The notes under the pieces were generated by a model, which saw only the letters and a program-made list of their open reading frames with translations, was not told the origin of the DNA and did no database searches. This document shows positions 23,501-38,796 of a DNA stretch of 64,000 bases, piece by piece (position 1 is the stretch's first letter; each line of letters begins with the position of its first letter). Source of the DNA: Rusavskia elegans (lineage: Eukaryota; Ascomycota; Lecanoromycetes; Teloschistales; Teloschistaceae); contig SAUG01000034.1 in the NCBI GenBank assembly GCA_011316305.1, positions 186,001 through 250,000 on the forward strand, read 5' to 3'. The position numbers and the translations under genes are program-made.

Positions 23501-25199
23501 AATCTATTTATTAAAATATAAAAAATAACGAAGTCGAAATATAAATACTTATTACTAATAAATATTTCTCTAGTAAAAATAATATTTCTATATCTCGCGA
23601 AATCGTTTGAAATAATAAATAGATTATAGAAATTGATTTAGCTTTTAAATACTTTTATTAGGCCGTTTTTCTATTAGTTTTTCGTCCGAATATATCTAAC
23701 GCTAAAGATATATATACTGATTTAGAATATAAACTATTAATAGCTGATAGAAAATTTATTTTAGAAGATATTATAATTAAAAAACTACTAAAATAGATTT
23801 CTATTTAAAACGTAGGCGAATAAATCTATTAAACCGATAAATTTAATATTTTTACCTTCTATCTAAAAAGCGATTTAGCTATTATAAAACTTATAAAGAA
23901 AATCTATATCGTTAAAAATCTATAAATGAATCTACTACTAGGTATAGACATTTTAATTCTAGAAGAAATAAATCTAGTTTATTGAAAATAATAGATTATT
24001 ATCGATAGTTATAAAAACTTTAAAGTCAATTTTAACTTCTATATATATAAAAAATATAATTTTAGATATACTATTAAAATTTGAAATAGTATTATATTAA
24101 AATCCAATAGAATTATACGAGTTCTAATATAATATTAAAGTAATATTTCCGAAAACCGTAATTTCTTTTTCGAATCTAAATTAAAGATAATATTAAAAAT
24201 AAATTTTAGCTTTAACGATTGCGCGTTTATCTATATAGTTAATACTTTACTTAGCTTCGTAAATATCTATAACGTAAGCTATTCGCCGGTAATTTTATCT
24301 AAACGAATTCCGTTTAAAAACGTTATTAAAAATCGGTATAAAAGATATTATACCGCTATTTCCGATATAATTCCGTGTATAGTAGATTTAATATAGAATA
24401 CTATTAAATATACTATTAAGAAATTAACGAAAAAAGCAGCTATTAAAACTATTATAATACTCGACGCTGCCGCGGTTATATAAAATAGAATCGTATATCG
24501 TCTAGAATTATCTAATATAATTAACGTATAAAACTTTCTAATAAATTAAAACGTTTTCTATCCAAATAATAAAGTGAATTCTAGCGAAATTCTAGCGAAA
24601 TTTAGCGCGAATTTAGCTAAAAATATCGAATTCGCTAAATTAGTTTTTTCTATTATATCTATAGATTCTAAATTAGAATACCGTCTATCTAATAATATTA
24701 CGGTTTATAATAAACTTTTCGTAACGTAATAATTAGCTATCGTTACCGAGATATATAAAGATATATTTATCGATTAAAGAATTATAGTAAATATTTCTAA
24801 AAAAAATAGATACTAATATTTTTAAAGGAAGAAATAAAATCTACGCTTTTAAAAATTTATAATTTAAATTATACGGACCGTATTAATTTAGTTAAAATAT
24901 TTAATAAATTCTATAAATAAAGTAAAATAGAATATTTTAAATAGCTAACGTTTTTTATATATTCTATTTTTATAGTATCGAGAACTTTTTCAAATAGTAC
25001 GAAAAAGAGGCGAATAGTAGTTAATATTCGAAGCTTTAACGCTATTACGGAATCGGATAGTTTTTTTTTCTACTATAAATAGATATTATCGCTTTAATAT
25101 TAGAATATTTCTTTATTTCGGTTATAAATATTATAGAATAGTTTTATTAATTTAAAATTAAACGCTATAATCGTTATAAATTTACTATAGTTTTTATTA

Positions 25200-28100
25200 C
25201 GTCCGCGATTCCACAAAGGTTCTATAGAAGGATTGGTTAGATAAGCGAACCTAATTATCTATAGCCGTCTATAGCCGATATAGCCGCCTTTCTAGACGGG
25301 ACTTTTAGTAGATAGCTACTCGTCGGCCTTTATAGCTACTTTTACTATATATATCGCTTATTATTCCTATAGATAGTTTCTTTTATAAGTCGTTAATATA
25401 ATTATTAAATACGTCTCTACTATTCTCTTTTTAATTATTTTATAATAAAGATATCTCGTAATATCGTAACCGTATCTCTACGGCTATATAGGATTAGTTA
25501 TAATAACCTATACTAGAATTCCCTTATTATTTAGTGGTTCGGACTACGTCTATAGCTATAGCTAGATTTAAACGTAATACCTTCTAATATATAGAGACGT
25601 TATATTTTAATAATTTACTATATTAGTCTCGTTATCCTGATCTATAGATCGAAGTAATACTATTAAAGTAGCTATACTAAATATCTATAAAGGAAATAAA
25701 GGATCTTTAAAACTATAGGTTATTTAAATAAATATCTATTTTGTATTATATATAAACCAGTTTCTAAATAAAATAGTTAAAGTTTTACTTATAATATTAT
25801 ATCTAGAAGAGGCTATCTTTAATTAGATATAGCCCCGTATAAAAGATTATTTCGATAACCCGGAAAAATAGAAAGAAGATAAAATATTATAGATCTTCTA
25901 TACTTTCGGCAATTTTATTATAGCTATAAAAGAAGCTTTCGGAAATAATAATAAAAATAGAATAATAGATAGGAAACTAATAGTTCTAAAATAGTAGAAG
26001 TCGATAGCTACCTACGCTATTTAGTTTAGAACGTTAGCTTATAAAATAGACTAGAGAAATTTAGCTTTAAAAGCCTATTTCTATAAAGGACTTTAAATAA
26101 AAGTTAAAGAAGCTATAGTAGCGATCGAAAAACTAGATTTATTAATAAATCTTATCGAATTTATAATAAAGATCGATACTAGGTAGTATAAAATATACTT
26201 AGATAAATAGGCGTTTAGTAAAATAGGACCCGTTAAAAAAAAGCCTAGAAGAAACCTAATAGAACTCGATACTACCGAAACTAAAAGATTAAAAACTAAA
26301 GTTTATTATTTATATAGAAAAATAGAATACCTTAAAATAAATTATCTAACTGAAAAGATAACTAAAATAATTAAAATTTTTTTTAAAATAATAGAAAAAT
26401 TACTCTATAAATATATAGCGAAATGCTGGTTAGCCTACTATAATAATACTTACTTTATCTATCTATCGGATAAAGAAAGGATAGGATATTATTTTAAAAA
26501 ACTAAAAAAAATATAAAAAATAAAGCTAATAATCGTTTTTAAACTATATAAAACCGAAAAACCCTTTATAATAGCGCTTAAAATTAAAATCGGAGGTTAA
26601 TAGATAATAGCTCTTATAAATAGAGAGGAAAATAATAAAGTTATAAAGGGATTTTATAATAAGATTATAGGATTTCTCTACGGATAAATAATAAGAAATA
26701 ATAGAATCTTCGATATCGAAATTAAAATAAAATATAGATTAATCGGAATAATAAACTTTACTATAATTAAAAGTCAGAAAAGTTATATTATTCTAGAAAA
26801 TAAATAGAAAAAATCGATTTTAGGAAGATTAACGGAAAGAAGTACTATTAGTAAAAAAATAGAACTATAAATAATATATTTCCTAGCCTATAAAAACCTT
26901 TTATATAAAGAAATAGATATCGTCTCTATAATAAATTACGACGATATTAAAAAATTAGATAAGAATTTTAAAAAAGGCGGAAAAGTTTAGAATATAAAGA
27001 TTTAGAAAAAATACTACTACTTTCTTTAATAACTTGCTAAAAAATATAATAAAAGTAAAAAAATAATTTAATAGCTTTAGATAAACTACGTTAGAAAAAT
27101 ATACTAAAATATAGTTAAAGCTATAAATAAAATCGAATACTATAAAATAAACCAGGTCGACTAGAATAAAAAAATACTGGATCTAGCGCTTAATATATAA
27201 CCTAGAAATAAAGAATTTAATTAGTACCTATCTTTATTATTATAGGACGAAATAGTTACTAAAAAATAAAATTTAGTAGAACTATTAAAAAAACTAGAAA
27301 TAATTTATAATATAGATATATAAATTAAATACGAAATCCGAAATAAAGAAATCTTTAACTAGACTTTCTTTAGAACTCTATATTTTCTATAGGTTAAGAG
27401 AAGTTAAAATCTTTTAGGATTTAATCTAGATTATTAAAACTAAACCTAGATATTAATTTAATAGAAGCCTTTAACGCGGCTAGTATAAAATTAATAGAAG
27501 AGTAGAACGCGATCGGATTATTAAATTTATTAAATTAAGATAGTATATATTATTCCTAAATAATAAAATTACTTTTATATTTATCTAAAGCGCGATAATA
27601 AATAATAAAATATTCCTATTTACTAAAAAGTCGGCGGAGGTCTAATTCCTAAACTAAATATTTATTACGAATTTTCTTTTTAGAATTAAAAAAAGACTCG
27701 ATATAATAATAAGCCTCGGAATATTTATCGAAAATACCTATAATATTAGAACGAAGTTTATTTTTTTTATTTTTAAGATATTTCCTTATAAAGGTTAGTA
27801 GAAATAAAGAAATAAAGAAATAATATATAGGTAGTATTAGATATTAAAAGATTATACGATTTCTAAACCCGAGTATATTTACTATAAATATTACCGCTAA
27901 TCTCGATTTTATATTTTTTTAAAAGATTATAGATATATAGAAAATAAAGAAAAAGTATTACGACTCCTTTTAATTAAATATAATAAAAAGACTTTAGTCG
28001 ATTTTTCCTTCGAGAATATATAATAAAGATATTAGTAAAGGAAGGGAAAAAAAAGAAAAAAAAAGAATAATACCCTTTTTATACCTTATAGACAGTTTTT

Positions 28101-28542
28101 AGGCTAGATAAAAAGCGATATAGAGGAGGCTATATTATATCCGCGACTCTATAGAAGTTCTATAGAAAAGTTAATTAGATAAATAAGCCTAATTATCTAT
28201 AGCCGTCTATAGCCGATATAATCGCCCTTCTAAATAGGACTTTTAGTAGACGGCTATTTATCAGCTTTTATAGCTATTTTTACTATATATATCGCTTATT
28301 ACTCCTATAGATAGTTTCTTTTATTAGTCGTTAATATAATTATTAAATATATCTCTACTATTTTCTTTTTAATTATCTTATAATAAAGATATTTTATAAT
28401 ATCGTAACCGTACTTCTGCGGCTATATAGAATTAGTTACGATAATCTACGCTAGGACTCCCTTACTATTTAGTAGCTCGGACTACGTCCACGGCTATAGC
28501 TAGACTCGAACGTAACGCCTTCTGATATACAGGAACGTTACA
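25200..28542 (+). mobile_element. 3.3-kb LTR element with gag remnant
   Basis: Direct repeats of 405 bp lie at 25,200-25,604 and 28,138-28,542, beginning near TGTCCGCGA and ending near ACGTTACA after allowing for RIP. The interior shows, at about 25,930-26,210, a plus-strand gag-like frame of the Ty3/gypsy type (the segment ALKAYFYKGL followed by KVKEAI), and a degraded zinc-knuckle-like CWLAYYNNTYF near 26,425. A full pol does not fit in 2.5 kb, so this is a deleted or non-autonomous copy. The flanks read GTTTTTATTAC before and GTTTTTTATTAC after, an apparent duplication of target sequence. Confidence 0.65.
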
Positions 28543-28751
28543 GTTTTTTATTACGGATAGAAAAAAATTTCGATAACGTTTATATAATATAAAGAATCGC
28601 CGTAATATATATAATACTAGACTGATAAACTATTCCGGCCGTTTAAAATTTTTACTAAAATCTATATAGAAAATATTATCATCTTTTTATATAGTTTTAA
28701 AAAATATTTAAAGTATTTAGATTAAAAATATTATAGAATTATCTAGAGGTC

Positions 28752-31700
28752 TGGTATTTTATAAAGTAAATTAGATTTATTAGTATATCTATAAACGAAG
28801 GTACAACGGGTAATTATTTAAACTAGTTTAAAAATAAATCAGCTAATTACTAGAGCAGTATATAGCGACAACTAATAAATTAAATATAAATTATAAAAGC
28901 GTCGAGTTAAAGATCTATATAAATAAATAAAATCTTCTATAAATAGTATAATTAGTATCATTAGTACGTTAAACGCGATTAAATAACTAAATATTTACTT
29001 AATAGTAATTAGTAATTAGTACAACTAAATAACGCTAATTATTAAATAATTTCTAAGTATTTAGTTAGGCTGGCTACTTCGAATCAAAGTGGCGATTCGA
29101 TTTCGCGATAAACGTAGCTAACGCGGCTAAATTACTAATTAAAGTTAATCTTTTTTCTAATATAGTTAGATATTCGAATCCGGAATACGATTTTGGATTC
29201 GAAATTCGACAAAACGGCCTGTCTATATTTAGTATATATTCAAAATTTTTATTACTAAATACTGAATTTAGTATAGAGTTTAACCTAGAGTTATAATACT
29301 ATTCCCTCTCTTTTTTAGCTTTATTTCGAAGCTAACCTATTTTTTACTATTTTAAATTCTTTTTTTCTTTTCTTTTATACTATATTCTAATATTATCTCG
29401 AATTTTATATTATTCGTCGTTATAAATTTACCGATTTTATAAAACTTTTTAGTAATATTATAGTAATAGTCTACTCTATTTATATAAAATATAAAAAAAT
29501 ATATAAAATCTATATTTATTTCAGAAAATATAGCGAGTATCTCTACTATAACTAGAAATATAACTTTCGAATAATCTAATCCGAATAGAATTATCTAAAA
29601 ATTAAAAAATTAAAATTATATAAAGATATCTAAAAAGTTAATAAAATTTAAAGATAATTTCGAATAGAAATATATATTACTTTTATAAAAGAGATACGGC
29701 TTAATTAAAAGATAGATTTATTAGATAAATATACTAAAAAGACTATTATAATAGAAATATCTAGTATTAAAAAAAGTAAAATCTTTAAATTTCTAGGTCT
29801 TTTTAATAGTTCTTTATTTAATTTATTTCTATAGATCTAGAATATTTTAAATAATCTACCGAATTCTTTCTAGAATAATTTGGTATCTATTTAATAGTAA
29901 AACTACTATAGAATCTTCTAGTAGTTTACTAAATATTATTTAGATTTCTAAATATTTTCCGAAATAGAATAACCTTTTTATTTAATTAAATAATTTTAAT
30001 CTTTTTATTATAGAATTTTCTCGACTATAAAGATATTTTCTTTCTATATCTCGAATTTAAATATCTATTATAATAGTATTTCGGAATTAGCAAATTTTAA
30101 AAAAAATATATAAAATACCGAGTATACTTTAATATTTTTAGGTAAATTAAATTTAAAATTCTAAAATCTTTTAATTTTTTTAATTAAAAATAGTCCAATT
30201 TTAATATAATTAAATTTTTTACTTAAAATCCTTATTTTTAGATTCTTTATAAAAAGATATATTTTATCTTCTTTCTTTAACTAAAATACTATTTTTCGCT
30301 TTTTATTTTAGTAATTACCCGAACATTTCTATATTTTTAGAATATTTCTATAGATTTTTTCTAAATATCGACTTTTTAGATTATTAATTCCGCTAATATA
30401 TATAGTAGCGGTCGTCTAAATAAATTCGAATTCTTTCTATTATCGGCGTAGAACGATATTTCTTTAGTTATATTTAATTCTTTTATATTAAATATTAATT
30501 ATACTATTAATAGATATAAAATCTAATTATTTTTAATATTATTAATATAGTATCTTGAATATTATTTTAAAGTCTAGTTAGTATATTCTATCCATTTATC
30601 TATTATCGGATAGAAAGCTATTAATATTTTTAGTTTTATACTAAATAAAGAAATAAAGATTTTCTAATAATTTAAAATAAAAAGTTTATTTCTATTATTT
30701 ATTAGTACTTTCGGTGTTCTATAATATCGGAATAATCGATCTAAAATAATAAATCTAAATTATTTCACTATAAAGTTCTTTTTTAATAAAGTTATATAGA
30801 TATATTTTATAAATCTATCTACTATATTAAATATCGAATTATATTTTATATTTATTATCGTGTATTTTAATTTTAGAAATATAATAATAAAGTCTAATAT
30901 AACTTCCTTCTATAGTAAATCCAATAGTTTCTAATATTAAATCTCTTTATAATAAATATATATAATATATTTTTTTATTAATAAATAAAATATTTTCTAT
31001 TAGAAATTTAATAATACTATTATATAAATTAAATTATCTTTATATTATTTAAATACTTTTATAGTATATTTATCGATTTTATCGTCTAGTATTTATAGTT
31101 TTTCTTTTTTAATAGAAAATTATTTCTAGTCGTCTCTAAATATATATAGTATTATATTTATCTTATATTAATTTACTAAAAATAATCCATTTTTATTAAT
31201 TTTAAAAATACTATTACTAAAAACCTCTTTTATTTTTATATAATTACTTTTTCTATTTAAAATATCTACTTTTCTATTTTTTTTATCTAGAGTATAGTAT
31301 ATTTTAAATTTATATTAATTTCAAAGTTTAGACTATCGTATTTTCTTTTAAATTATTTAATTATTATAAAATATAGAAGATTTTTATAATCTATAAAAAT
31401 TATTGATTCTAGTAATTTTTCGGCGTATACTTTCTATTATTCTAGTATAGCTATAATAGCTAATAGTTTTCTATTATAGATATTATAGTTCTATTCTATT
31501 AGTAACAGCTTTTTTAATATATATACTACCCGGTACTATTTACTATCGTATTATTATTAAAAGTATTTATTTATAGCTAGATCTAATAAATCCGTTTCTA
31601 TTTTTAATAGTTTTTTTAAATTGAATATTTTAAATATTAGGTTTTTTATATATTTTCTTTTAAAATCTTTAAATATTTATTATTTTCTTTTTTTTCTAAT

Positions 31701-34700
31701 ACTATTCGATAGTATTCTTTATTAAAACTATAAAAGCGAGAGTTCTTTTAGAATAGTTTTTTATAAACTATTAATTATAATTTATAAATTTTTAAAAAAA
31801 CTTTAAACTTTTTTAATATTTATTAGTATTTTCTATTTTATAATAGCTTTTAATTTACTAGAATCGATACGTAGTCCGTTATATTCTATAATAAATTTTA
31901 GAAAATTAATTTCTTTTTTATAGAATTTATATTTTTTTAATTTAAAACGTAAATTTTTTCTTTCTAGATATTTAAAAACTTTACTAATATATTATTTATA
32001 TTCTTTAAATATTTTAAAATAAACTAAAATATTATTAAAATAGGCGATAATAAATATATCTAATATTTTCTATTTATATTATTAACTATATTTTAATAGA
32101 TTACCGAAACTTTTATAAATCTAAATAATATAACTATATATTAATAATAACTATATTATTTTTAAAAAGTTATTTTCTATTTTTTTTCGGCTTTTATTTA
32201 TATAAGATTATATACCTTTTAAAAGACGAGTTTTATAAAATATTTTACTCTAAAAAATCTATTTTAAAATTTACTAATATTTAATAGTAGATATCGATTT
32301 TTATTTATAATATTATTTAACTTTCGGTAATCGATATATAGGCGGAATATTCTATCCTTTTTAGATATAAAAAGGATCGAATATTCTATCGGTAATTAAA
32401 ATTTTCTAATAAATTTCTTTTTTATATTTTTATCTAGATATTTATAGAATATTTCGAAATCTATTATAGACAGTGGATAAATAGATTTGGATATAGATTA
32501 TTTAATTAATTTAAGTCTATTTTTATAATTCTATAGTTAGTATTTAGATAATATTTTTATAATTATTTTTTTTTCAAATAAATTCATCTAATTTTTATAT
32601 TTACCTAAAACTTTTTCTAATAGATTTTCCTTTAACTTTTTATTAAATAGTATAGAGTTTTTAAAAGATTTATAATTTTCTTTTCTATTTCTATTTTATT
32701 AATCTAGCTAATTACTACCGGTATCTAATAAATCGAATCTATATAGTTATTAGTTATTTTTCTTTAAAACTATAATTTCGCGTTTTATATTCTATTTTTT
32801 TATCTATCCGAAATCTTTATTTCGGCGTAGGCTAAATACTCCCTATATAAAAGTACTATTTAAAGCTAAATATTTATTTCCTCTAATCTATTACTAGATT
32901 ATAATCTTTTAATTAAAGAATTTTAAATACGATTTTATAGCTGACTATTCTAATAATATCGAACTAAAGTTTCTTTTAATATTAATTAATTATTATTTAG
33001 AATAATATTATTTCTTTTATAATTTTTCTATCTCTATTCGATATTTTATTTCTATTAATAACTATTAAACTATTTAGATCCTTTTTTTTAATTCGAAGGA
33101 ACCTTTTCTTTATAGCTAAATTCTTTAATATAAAATTTCCGGTTATATTTAAATTAATAAATACTTTAATTCTCTATAGTCCGTTATTAGTTTTAATAAT
33201 TATTTTAATCTCGAGTATATATATATAGCTAGCTTAATTTAGTTATTTTTACTAGGCTATAAAGTTATACGCTTATAGTATATCTATTACTACGAGATTT
33301 TATCTTTTTCTAAATTATTATTTGTATTTTTATATTTCGAGTTTTTATAATTAACTTACGAAATATATCTATAGAATATCTAATTAAATATTTTAATTTT
33401 TTCCTATTATTTCTTCTAGTATTTATATCTACTATATATATTATATCCGGAATAGTTATAAATATTAGAACTTCCGATTTTAATAGATATTATAGAAATA
33501 TATCGGTATAGTTTTAATAAATACTATTCGGTTCCTTTTTTTTTATTCGTAAATTTTATAGTTTATTATTATAATAGACGCTCTAATTAAATAATACGTA
33601 TTAATTTTCTATTATTATTAATTTCCGTTATAATTTCGGTTTAGAAATAATTTTATTTTTAAAGATATTATTTTCTAGTTCTTTTTTTAATTTATCGATA
33701 ATATTATTTACTTTTTAGTTTTACTAATCGTTCTATAGGTATTCGTCGTTAATATATATTTTATAAACATTTTTAAATTCTTTATAGATTATTATAAATC
33801 TTTCTTTTACTAATTTTTTATTATAAAAAGCCTAAAAATATATTTATTAAACGTCTTCTATTATAGATATCTATCTAGAGTCGGCTTTTTTCCTAGTTAA
33901 TTCCGTTAATATCCGTAGTAAAACGTTATTTATCGTAGTTTTCTATAATATTTTATTATTTTCTATAAACGTAAATTTTTTATTTAAACTGGTTTTCTAG
34001 AGTTTAGAGCTACTATCGTCGTCTTTTAAAATTATTTCTTACTAGTCTTTAGATTTCTTTAACGTAGCGTTAAACTATCGTTATTATATTTTATTTAATC
34101 GATATTTTTTCGTAAAATAGCTTAGTTTACTATAATTATAGTACGTTTTAGAATTTTTTATTCCTTTTACTATTTCTAGAATTCTTTCTTTTACGTCGCT
34201 ATTATATAGAGTTCAGTTCTATTAGTATCGGTCCGTAGTAATTATTTCTAGACTATTTTTTACTAGAATACTATTTTCTATAGGATCGTTTTAAATAATA
34301 TTCTATATTATTTTATAGTCTACTATCGTAGCGTTTGTCTATATTTTATTTATATAGTTTACTATCGAGGTATATAGATAATTTAATTAGATTATCTAAT
34401 ATATTATATACTCGACTACTATATATAAATTGATCTTTTATTCGTTTTTTAAATCTTTATTTAAATATTATATATAGGACGTTATCATTCTATTTTATTA
34501 ATAGTATCTATACTTTAAATCGTATAGCGTAATTAGATACTATATTCTTCTACTAAAAATATTAAATAAAATATTTAATAGTTTAGATTTTATTCGAAAT
34601 TCTAAAGATTTTATAAATAGTTTTTTTAGATTTAATAAATTATATAAAAATATATTTATTATCTTCGTCGTCGTCTATATATTATCGAAGGAAAGGTTTT

Positions 34701-35424
34701 ATCTAGTATTAGATTTATCTTCGAAAATAGAATATTGCGAAAAGCGTTTTCTTTTTTTTAGATATAGAATAGAATACGAAATAGATATCTAATTATATAA
34801 GCTATTCTTCTAGTTTATTATAATTTCTATAGTATTTATCGAACTTATTAACTTTAATATTATAAAAGCGTTAGTTAGTAGAAAGAATACTTTTATTTTT
34901 ACTATTATCTTTTATCTAGATTTCTTTTTCTTTAGATTCGGACTATTTAGCTATATAGCTAGAGTTACTTAGAGTAGAAATTTAATACTAATCTACGATA
35001 GATATTCTAAAGATATTTAAAATATTAGAAAACTATTTAGAAATCTAGTATTTTTAAAAGTAAATTAAATTTATTAGTATATCTATAAACGGAGGTATAA
35101 CGAATAATTATATAAATCAATTTAAAAATAAAATATCTAATTGCTAGAATAGTATATAGCGATAACTAATAAATTAAATATAAATTATAAAAACGTCGAA
35201 TTCGGGATCTATATAGATAAATAAAATCTTCAATAATTAGTATAATTAGTATAATTAGTATACTAAACGCGACTAAATAACTAAATATTTATTTTATAGT
35301 AATTAGTAAATAGTACGATTAAGTAACGCTGATTACTAAATAAGTTTTAAATGTTTAATATATATCAAGGGTTTTTATTACTGAGTACTAGATTTGGCAC
35401 AGGGTTCAGTCCAAGATTATAACA
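28752..35424 (-). mobile_element. inner Ty3/gypsy LTR retrotransposon
   Basis: LTRs of about 380 bp lie at 28,752-29,298 (enlarged by a MITE insertion) and 35,046-35,424; they run TG...CA once G-to-A and C-to-T changes are allowed for. On the minus strand near 31,850-32,060 a reverse-transcriptase segment is readable: DIFIIAYFNNILVY, followed by KYLERKNLRFK and KKEINFLKFI. This aligns with the chromoviral gypsy YLDDILVYS and FLGFIV region; the two Asp have become Asn by C-to-T type change on the coding strand's complement. Orientation is therefore minus, opposite to the element it sits in. No matching target duplication was found. Confidence 0.75.
29066..29225. mobile_element. 160-bp hAT-like MITE, copy 1
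   Basis: This copy sits inside an LTR (28,752-29,298): removing it plus one 8-bp repeat restores the LTR to the length of its partner. It begins TAGGCTGGC, ends CCTGTCTA and is flanked by TATTTAGT on both sides. TAG-type terminal inverted repeats plus an 8-bp target duplication are hallmarks of hAT elements; at this length it cannot encode a transposase. Confidence 0.65.
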
Positions 35425-36483
35425 AAAATTTCGCTCTATTCCGAAAAAAACGAGTAAATTTTATATTTTCTAATTTATTTATAGAGTATTCTCTAGATTA
35501 TTCACTTTAATAACGCGTTAATATACTAGAAATAACTATTTTAAAGGATAAAATTAAAGTTATCTCGGAAAAGACTTTTTCTAAATATCTATAGAATCTA
35601 GAAATCTATTTTGGTATAACTAGCTAACTATATATTATAATTGCAGGATATATTTAACTCGTCGAACTTCTATAAAAAAGAAAAACTCTATTTACGAAAA
35701 GATTCGGACGAAGCTTTAATGAATTTAAATATAAACTCTAATTAATAAAGTTAAAATATAATTCTATTTTAGAAGAAAAGAAATTATTTCGAATACTATA
35801 AATAGTATTCGAACTATTAATTTTCTTCTATTATTTTAATTCTATAAAAAAACTTTATATTAATTTGGATATATTAAAGTAATTCGGCTTCGTAGTAACT
35901 ATCTATTATATTAAAAGAGATCCTAATAAAAACTTTCTATCTATAAAAGTACAGCTAATAATACTTCTAAAAAAATACTTTAATAACGTCGAATAGAATT
36001 ATTAGTCTATCGAATTAGAAATCGCCGGAGTTATCTAGATAATAAAAAAGATTCGCTATTTTATTAATTTTTTTTAAAGCTACTAGTAATTATATATATT
36101 AATTACTCGGCGGCGATTCCGATTTTAAAATAGATTTCGTTTAAAATAACGAATACCGATAAATTAAATCTAAGATTCGTTCGTAGATTATAGTATTTCT
36201 CGGCTTTTAATATTGAATTACGTTATATAATAAAAAAGATTAATATTATTTCTAATACTTTTTTTATAACTCGAAACGAAGGTCTTTTATACGCCGATTA
36301 AAAATAAAAAAGATATTCTAGAAATACTATATAGAAATATCGAATTTAATAATAAAAATGATATTTTCTACTACGCCCCGGGTACTATTATACCGATATA
36401 TTATATAACGCTCGTCGAAATAGCAGACGAGTTTAAATAAAGTATTAAAGAAAACTATACTAATAATAAACGATAGATTAAAA

Positions 36484-36884
36484 TAGACTGGCCGGTTCGG
36501 ATCGGATTTTCGTCGAATTATCGGATATTCGATCCGATTTTAGTAATCCGATCCGGATTTGATCCGATTAGATAATATATTTAATATATTATTATTTTAA
36601 TAATTTGATTAAAATAATATATTTAGATAATATATTTTCTCGAATTAAAGTTTTTTTAACTAACGTAGTTAGTGAATTAGAATTATTTTAGTAAATTTAT
36701 ATAAAAATTATACTAGTTTTATACTTTTATATTAGTATATAGCGGTTTTAACGGGTCTGGTTAGATTATAATTTAAAATCTAAAATTTGATCGAATTAGA
36801 TTATATTTTAATCTAATCCGATTTAAATCGGATCGGATTAACTAATTTAGATTCGAAATTCGATTCGACAACCAATTTAGACTA
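36484..36884 (+). mobile_element. hAT-like MITE of the GACTGGCCGG family
   Basis: Begins TAGACTGGCCGGTTCGGAT and ends near TTTAGACTA. The ends carry many sub-terminal GATCCGATC-type repeats, as in the clean copy at 58,075-58,433. It is more mutated than that copy and its target duplication is not clear. Confidence 0.5.
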
Positions 36885-37767
36885 AAATTATTATAATACT
36901 ATAAATCTAGAAATTAGATTCTAATATTAAAAATGATAATTATCGCGTACTAGATATTAATTTTCGAATATATAATAAACTTTTCTATTATATTTCTAGG
37001 AATAATCGAAATCGATTCTATATTCCGGATAAATTTATAGACGAAATTATCGGCGAAATTTATAATCGATATTATTGAAGATATTATTATATATATATAT
37101 AAAATCCTATCTATCGATTTTTATTTCTAATATATATAAAAAATTAAAGAATATATAAAATAATACTAGTAATATTAGTTAGATTAATTAAAACGATATA
37201 GATTCTATAGTTTTTTTAATTTAATTCTTTCAAAAGTACCGTTTTATATAATTATAATAGACTTCGTCTTTACGTTATCTATAAAGGTTTTTACTAAAAA
37301 ATATATATTAACGATTATATATAAATATATTAAAAAGGTTTTACTAATTTTTAAATAGATTATTTAGTCCGTATTTAATTAGGCGAATATTATTATTACT
37401 ATTTTATTCGAATATAACTAGAAAATCCTATTAGCTATTATTAGTAATATAGATTATAAATTTATATTATCTTTCTAGCGCTAGATTTTCTAAAAGCTAG
37501 AAATAAAAATTCTAATATCTATAACGTATTATCTATAAATCGATAGATAATCGGAACGTACTAATTAAATAGTAAAAATTAAATTCCGTTTCTAATTTAT
37601 AAAATATCCGGATAAAAATTAGATTAAATCTATTTTATTTCCATAGTTTATATTTAATAATATAACCCGTTTTACTATTAATACGGCCTTTAATAAACTA
37701 ATACTAGGTTTTCGATCTAAAAATACGATTAGTATTTTATCGGATCTATTATCGGAAGATATAAAAT

Positions 37768-38479
37768 AAATTAATCGTCGAATTAGATTTTAAATTCGGA
37801 TTAGTTAATTCGATCCGATCGAATTTCGAATTCTAAATTATAATTCGATTCGACTTGCTAAAACTAGATTTTAGCGTTAAATTCTAGTATAAAAATATAA
37901 AGCTAGTATAATTTTTATATAAATTTTCTAAAATATTTTTAATCAATTAATCCAAATTGACTATCTAATCGGATTTCGAATCCGGATTAATTAATTCGAT
38001 CTAATCCGAATCGAATTAGATTAAAATATAATTTAATCCGACCGGATTTCGAATCCGGATTAGTTAATCCGATCTAATTCGAATCGAATTAGATTAAAAT
38101 ATAATTTAACCCGACCGGATTTCGGATTTTAGATTATAATCCGATCCGATCTATTGAAGCCGCTAAATTCTAGTATAAAAATCTAAAACTAGTATTATTT
38201 TTATATAAATTTACTAAAAAGATTCTAATTAATTAATTATACCAATTAGAAAATATATAATAAAATTAAATATATTATCTAAATATATTTTTTTTATTAA
38301 AATATAAATATAATAAAATAGTAAATATATATATAATTAGATCGAATCCGAATCGGATTACTAAATAATCTAATTCGGATTCGATTTATTAAAATTCGGA
38401 TCAAATCCGAATCGAATTACTAAAATCGAATCGGATATCCGACGGTTCGACGAAAATCCGACTCGAACCGGCCAGTCTA
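37768..38479 (-). mobile_element. inverted MITE copy with internal duplication
   Basis: Reading on the minus strand, it starts at 38,479 with TAGACTGGCCGGTTCG and continues like the family member at 58,075. The family's terminal segment (GGATTTCGAATCCGGATTA) occurs three times near 37,800, 37,980 and 38,050, so copies have inserted into, or been duplicated within, one another. Boundaries are approximate. Confidence 0.45.
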
Positions 38480-38636
38480 AATTAACTACGCTAGCTAAAA
38501 AGTCTATAGTAGAATTATATATATAATCTAGATATAATATCTATATTTAATTATTAAAATAATAATATATTAAATATATAATCTAATCGAATTAAATCCA
38601 AATCGGATTATTTAAATCGAATCGGATACCTGACGG

Positions 38637-38796
38637 TAGACTGGCTATTTCGATCTAAAGTGGCGATCCGACTTCGCGATAAACGTAGCTAACGCGTTAA
38701 AATTACTAGTTAAAGTTAGTCTTCTTTCTAATACGGTTAGAAACTCGAGTCGGTTTCTTCGATCCGGGTTCGAAACTCGACAAAACGGCCAGACTA
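38637..38796. mobile_element. 160-bp hAT-like MITE, copy 2
   Basis: Same length and arrangement as the copy at 29,066: starts TAGACTGGCTATTTCGATC, ends ACGGCCAGACTA. The flanks CCTGACGG and TCTGACGG form an 8-bp target duplication differing by one C/T change. It is inserted in a member of the larger MITE family. Confidence 0.65.
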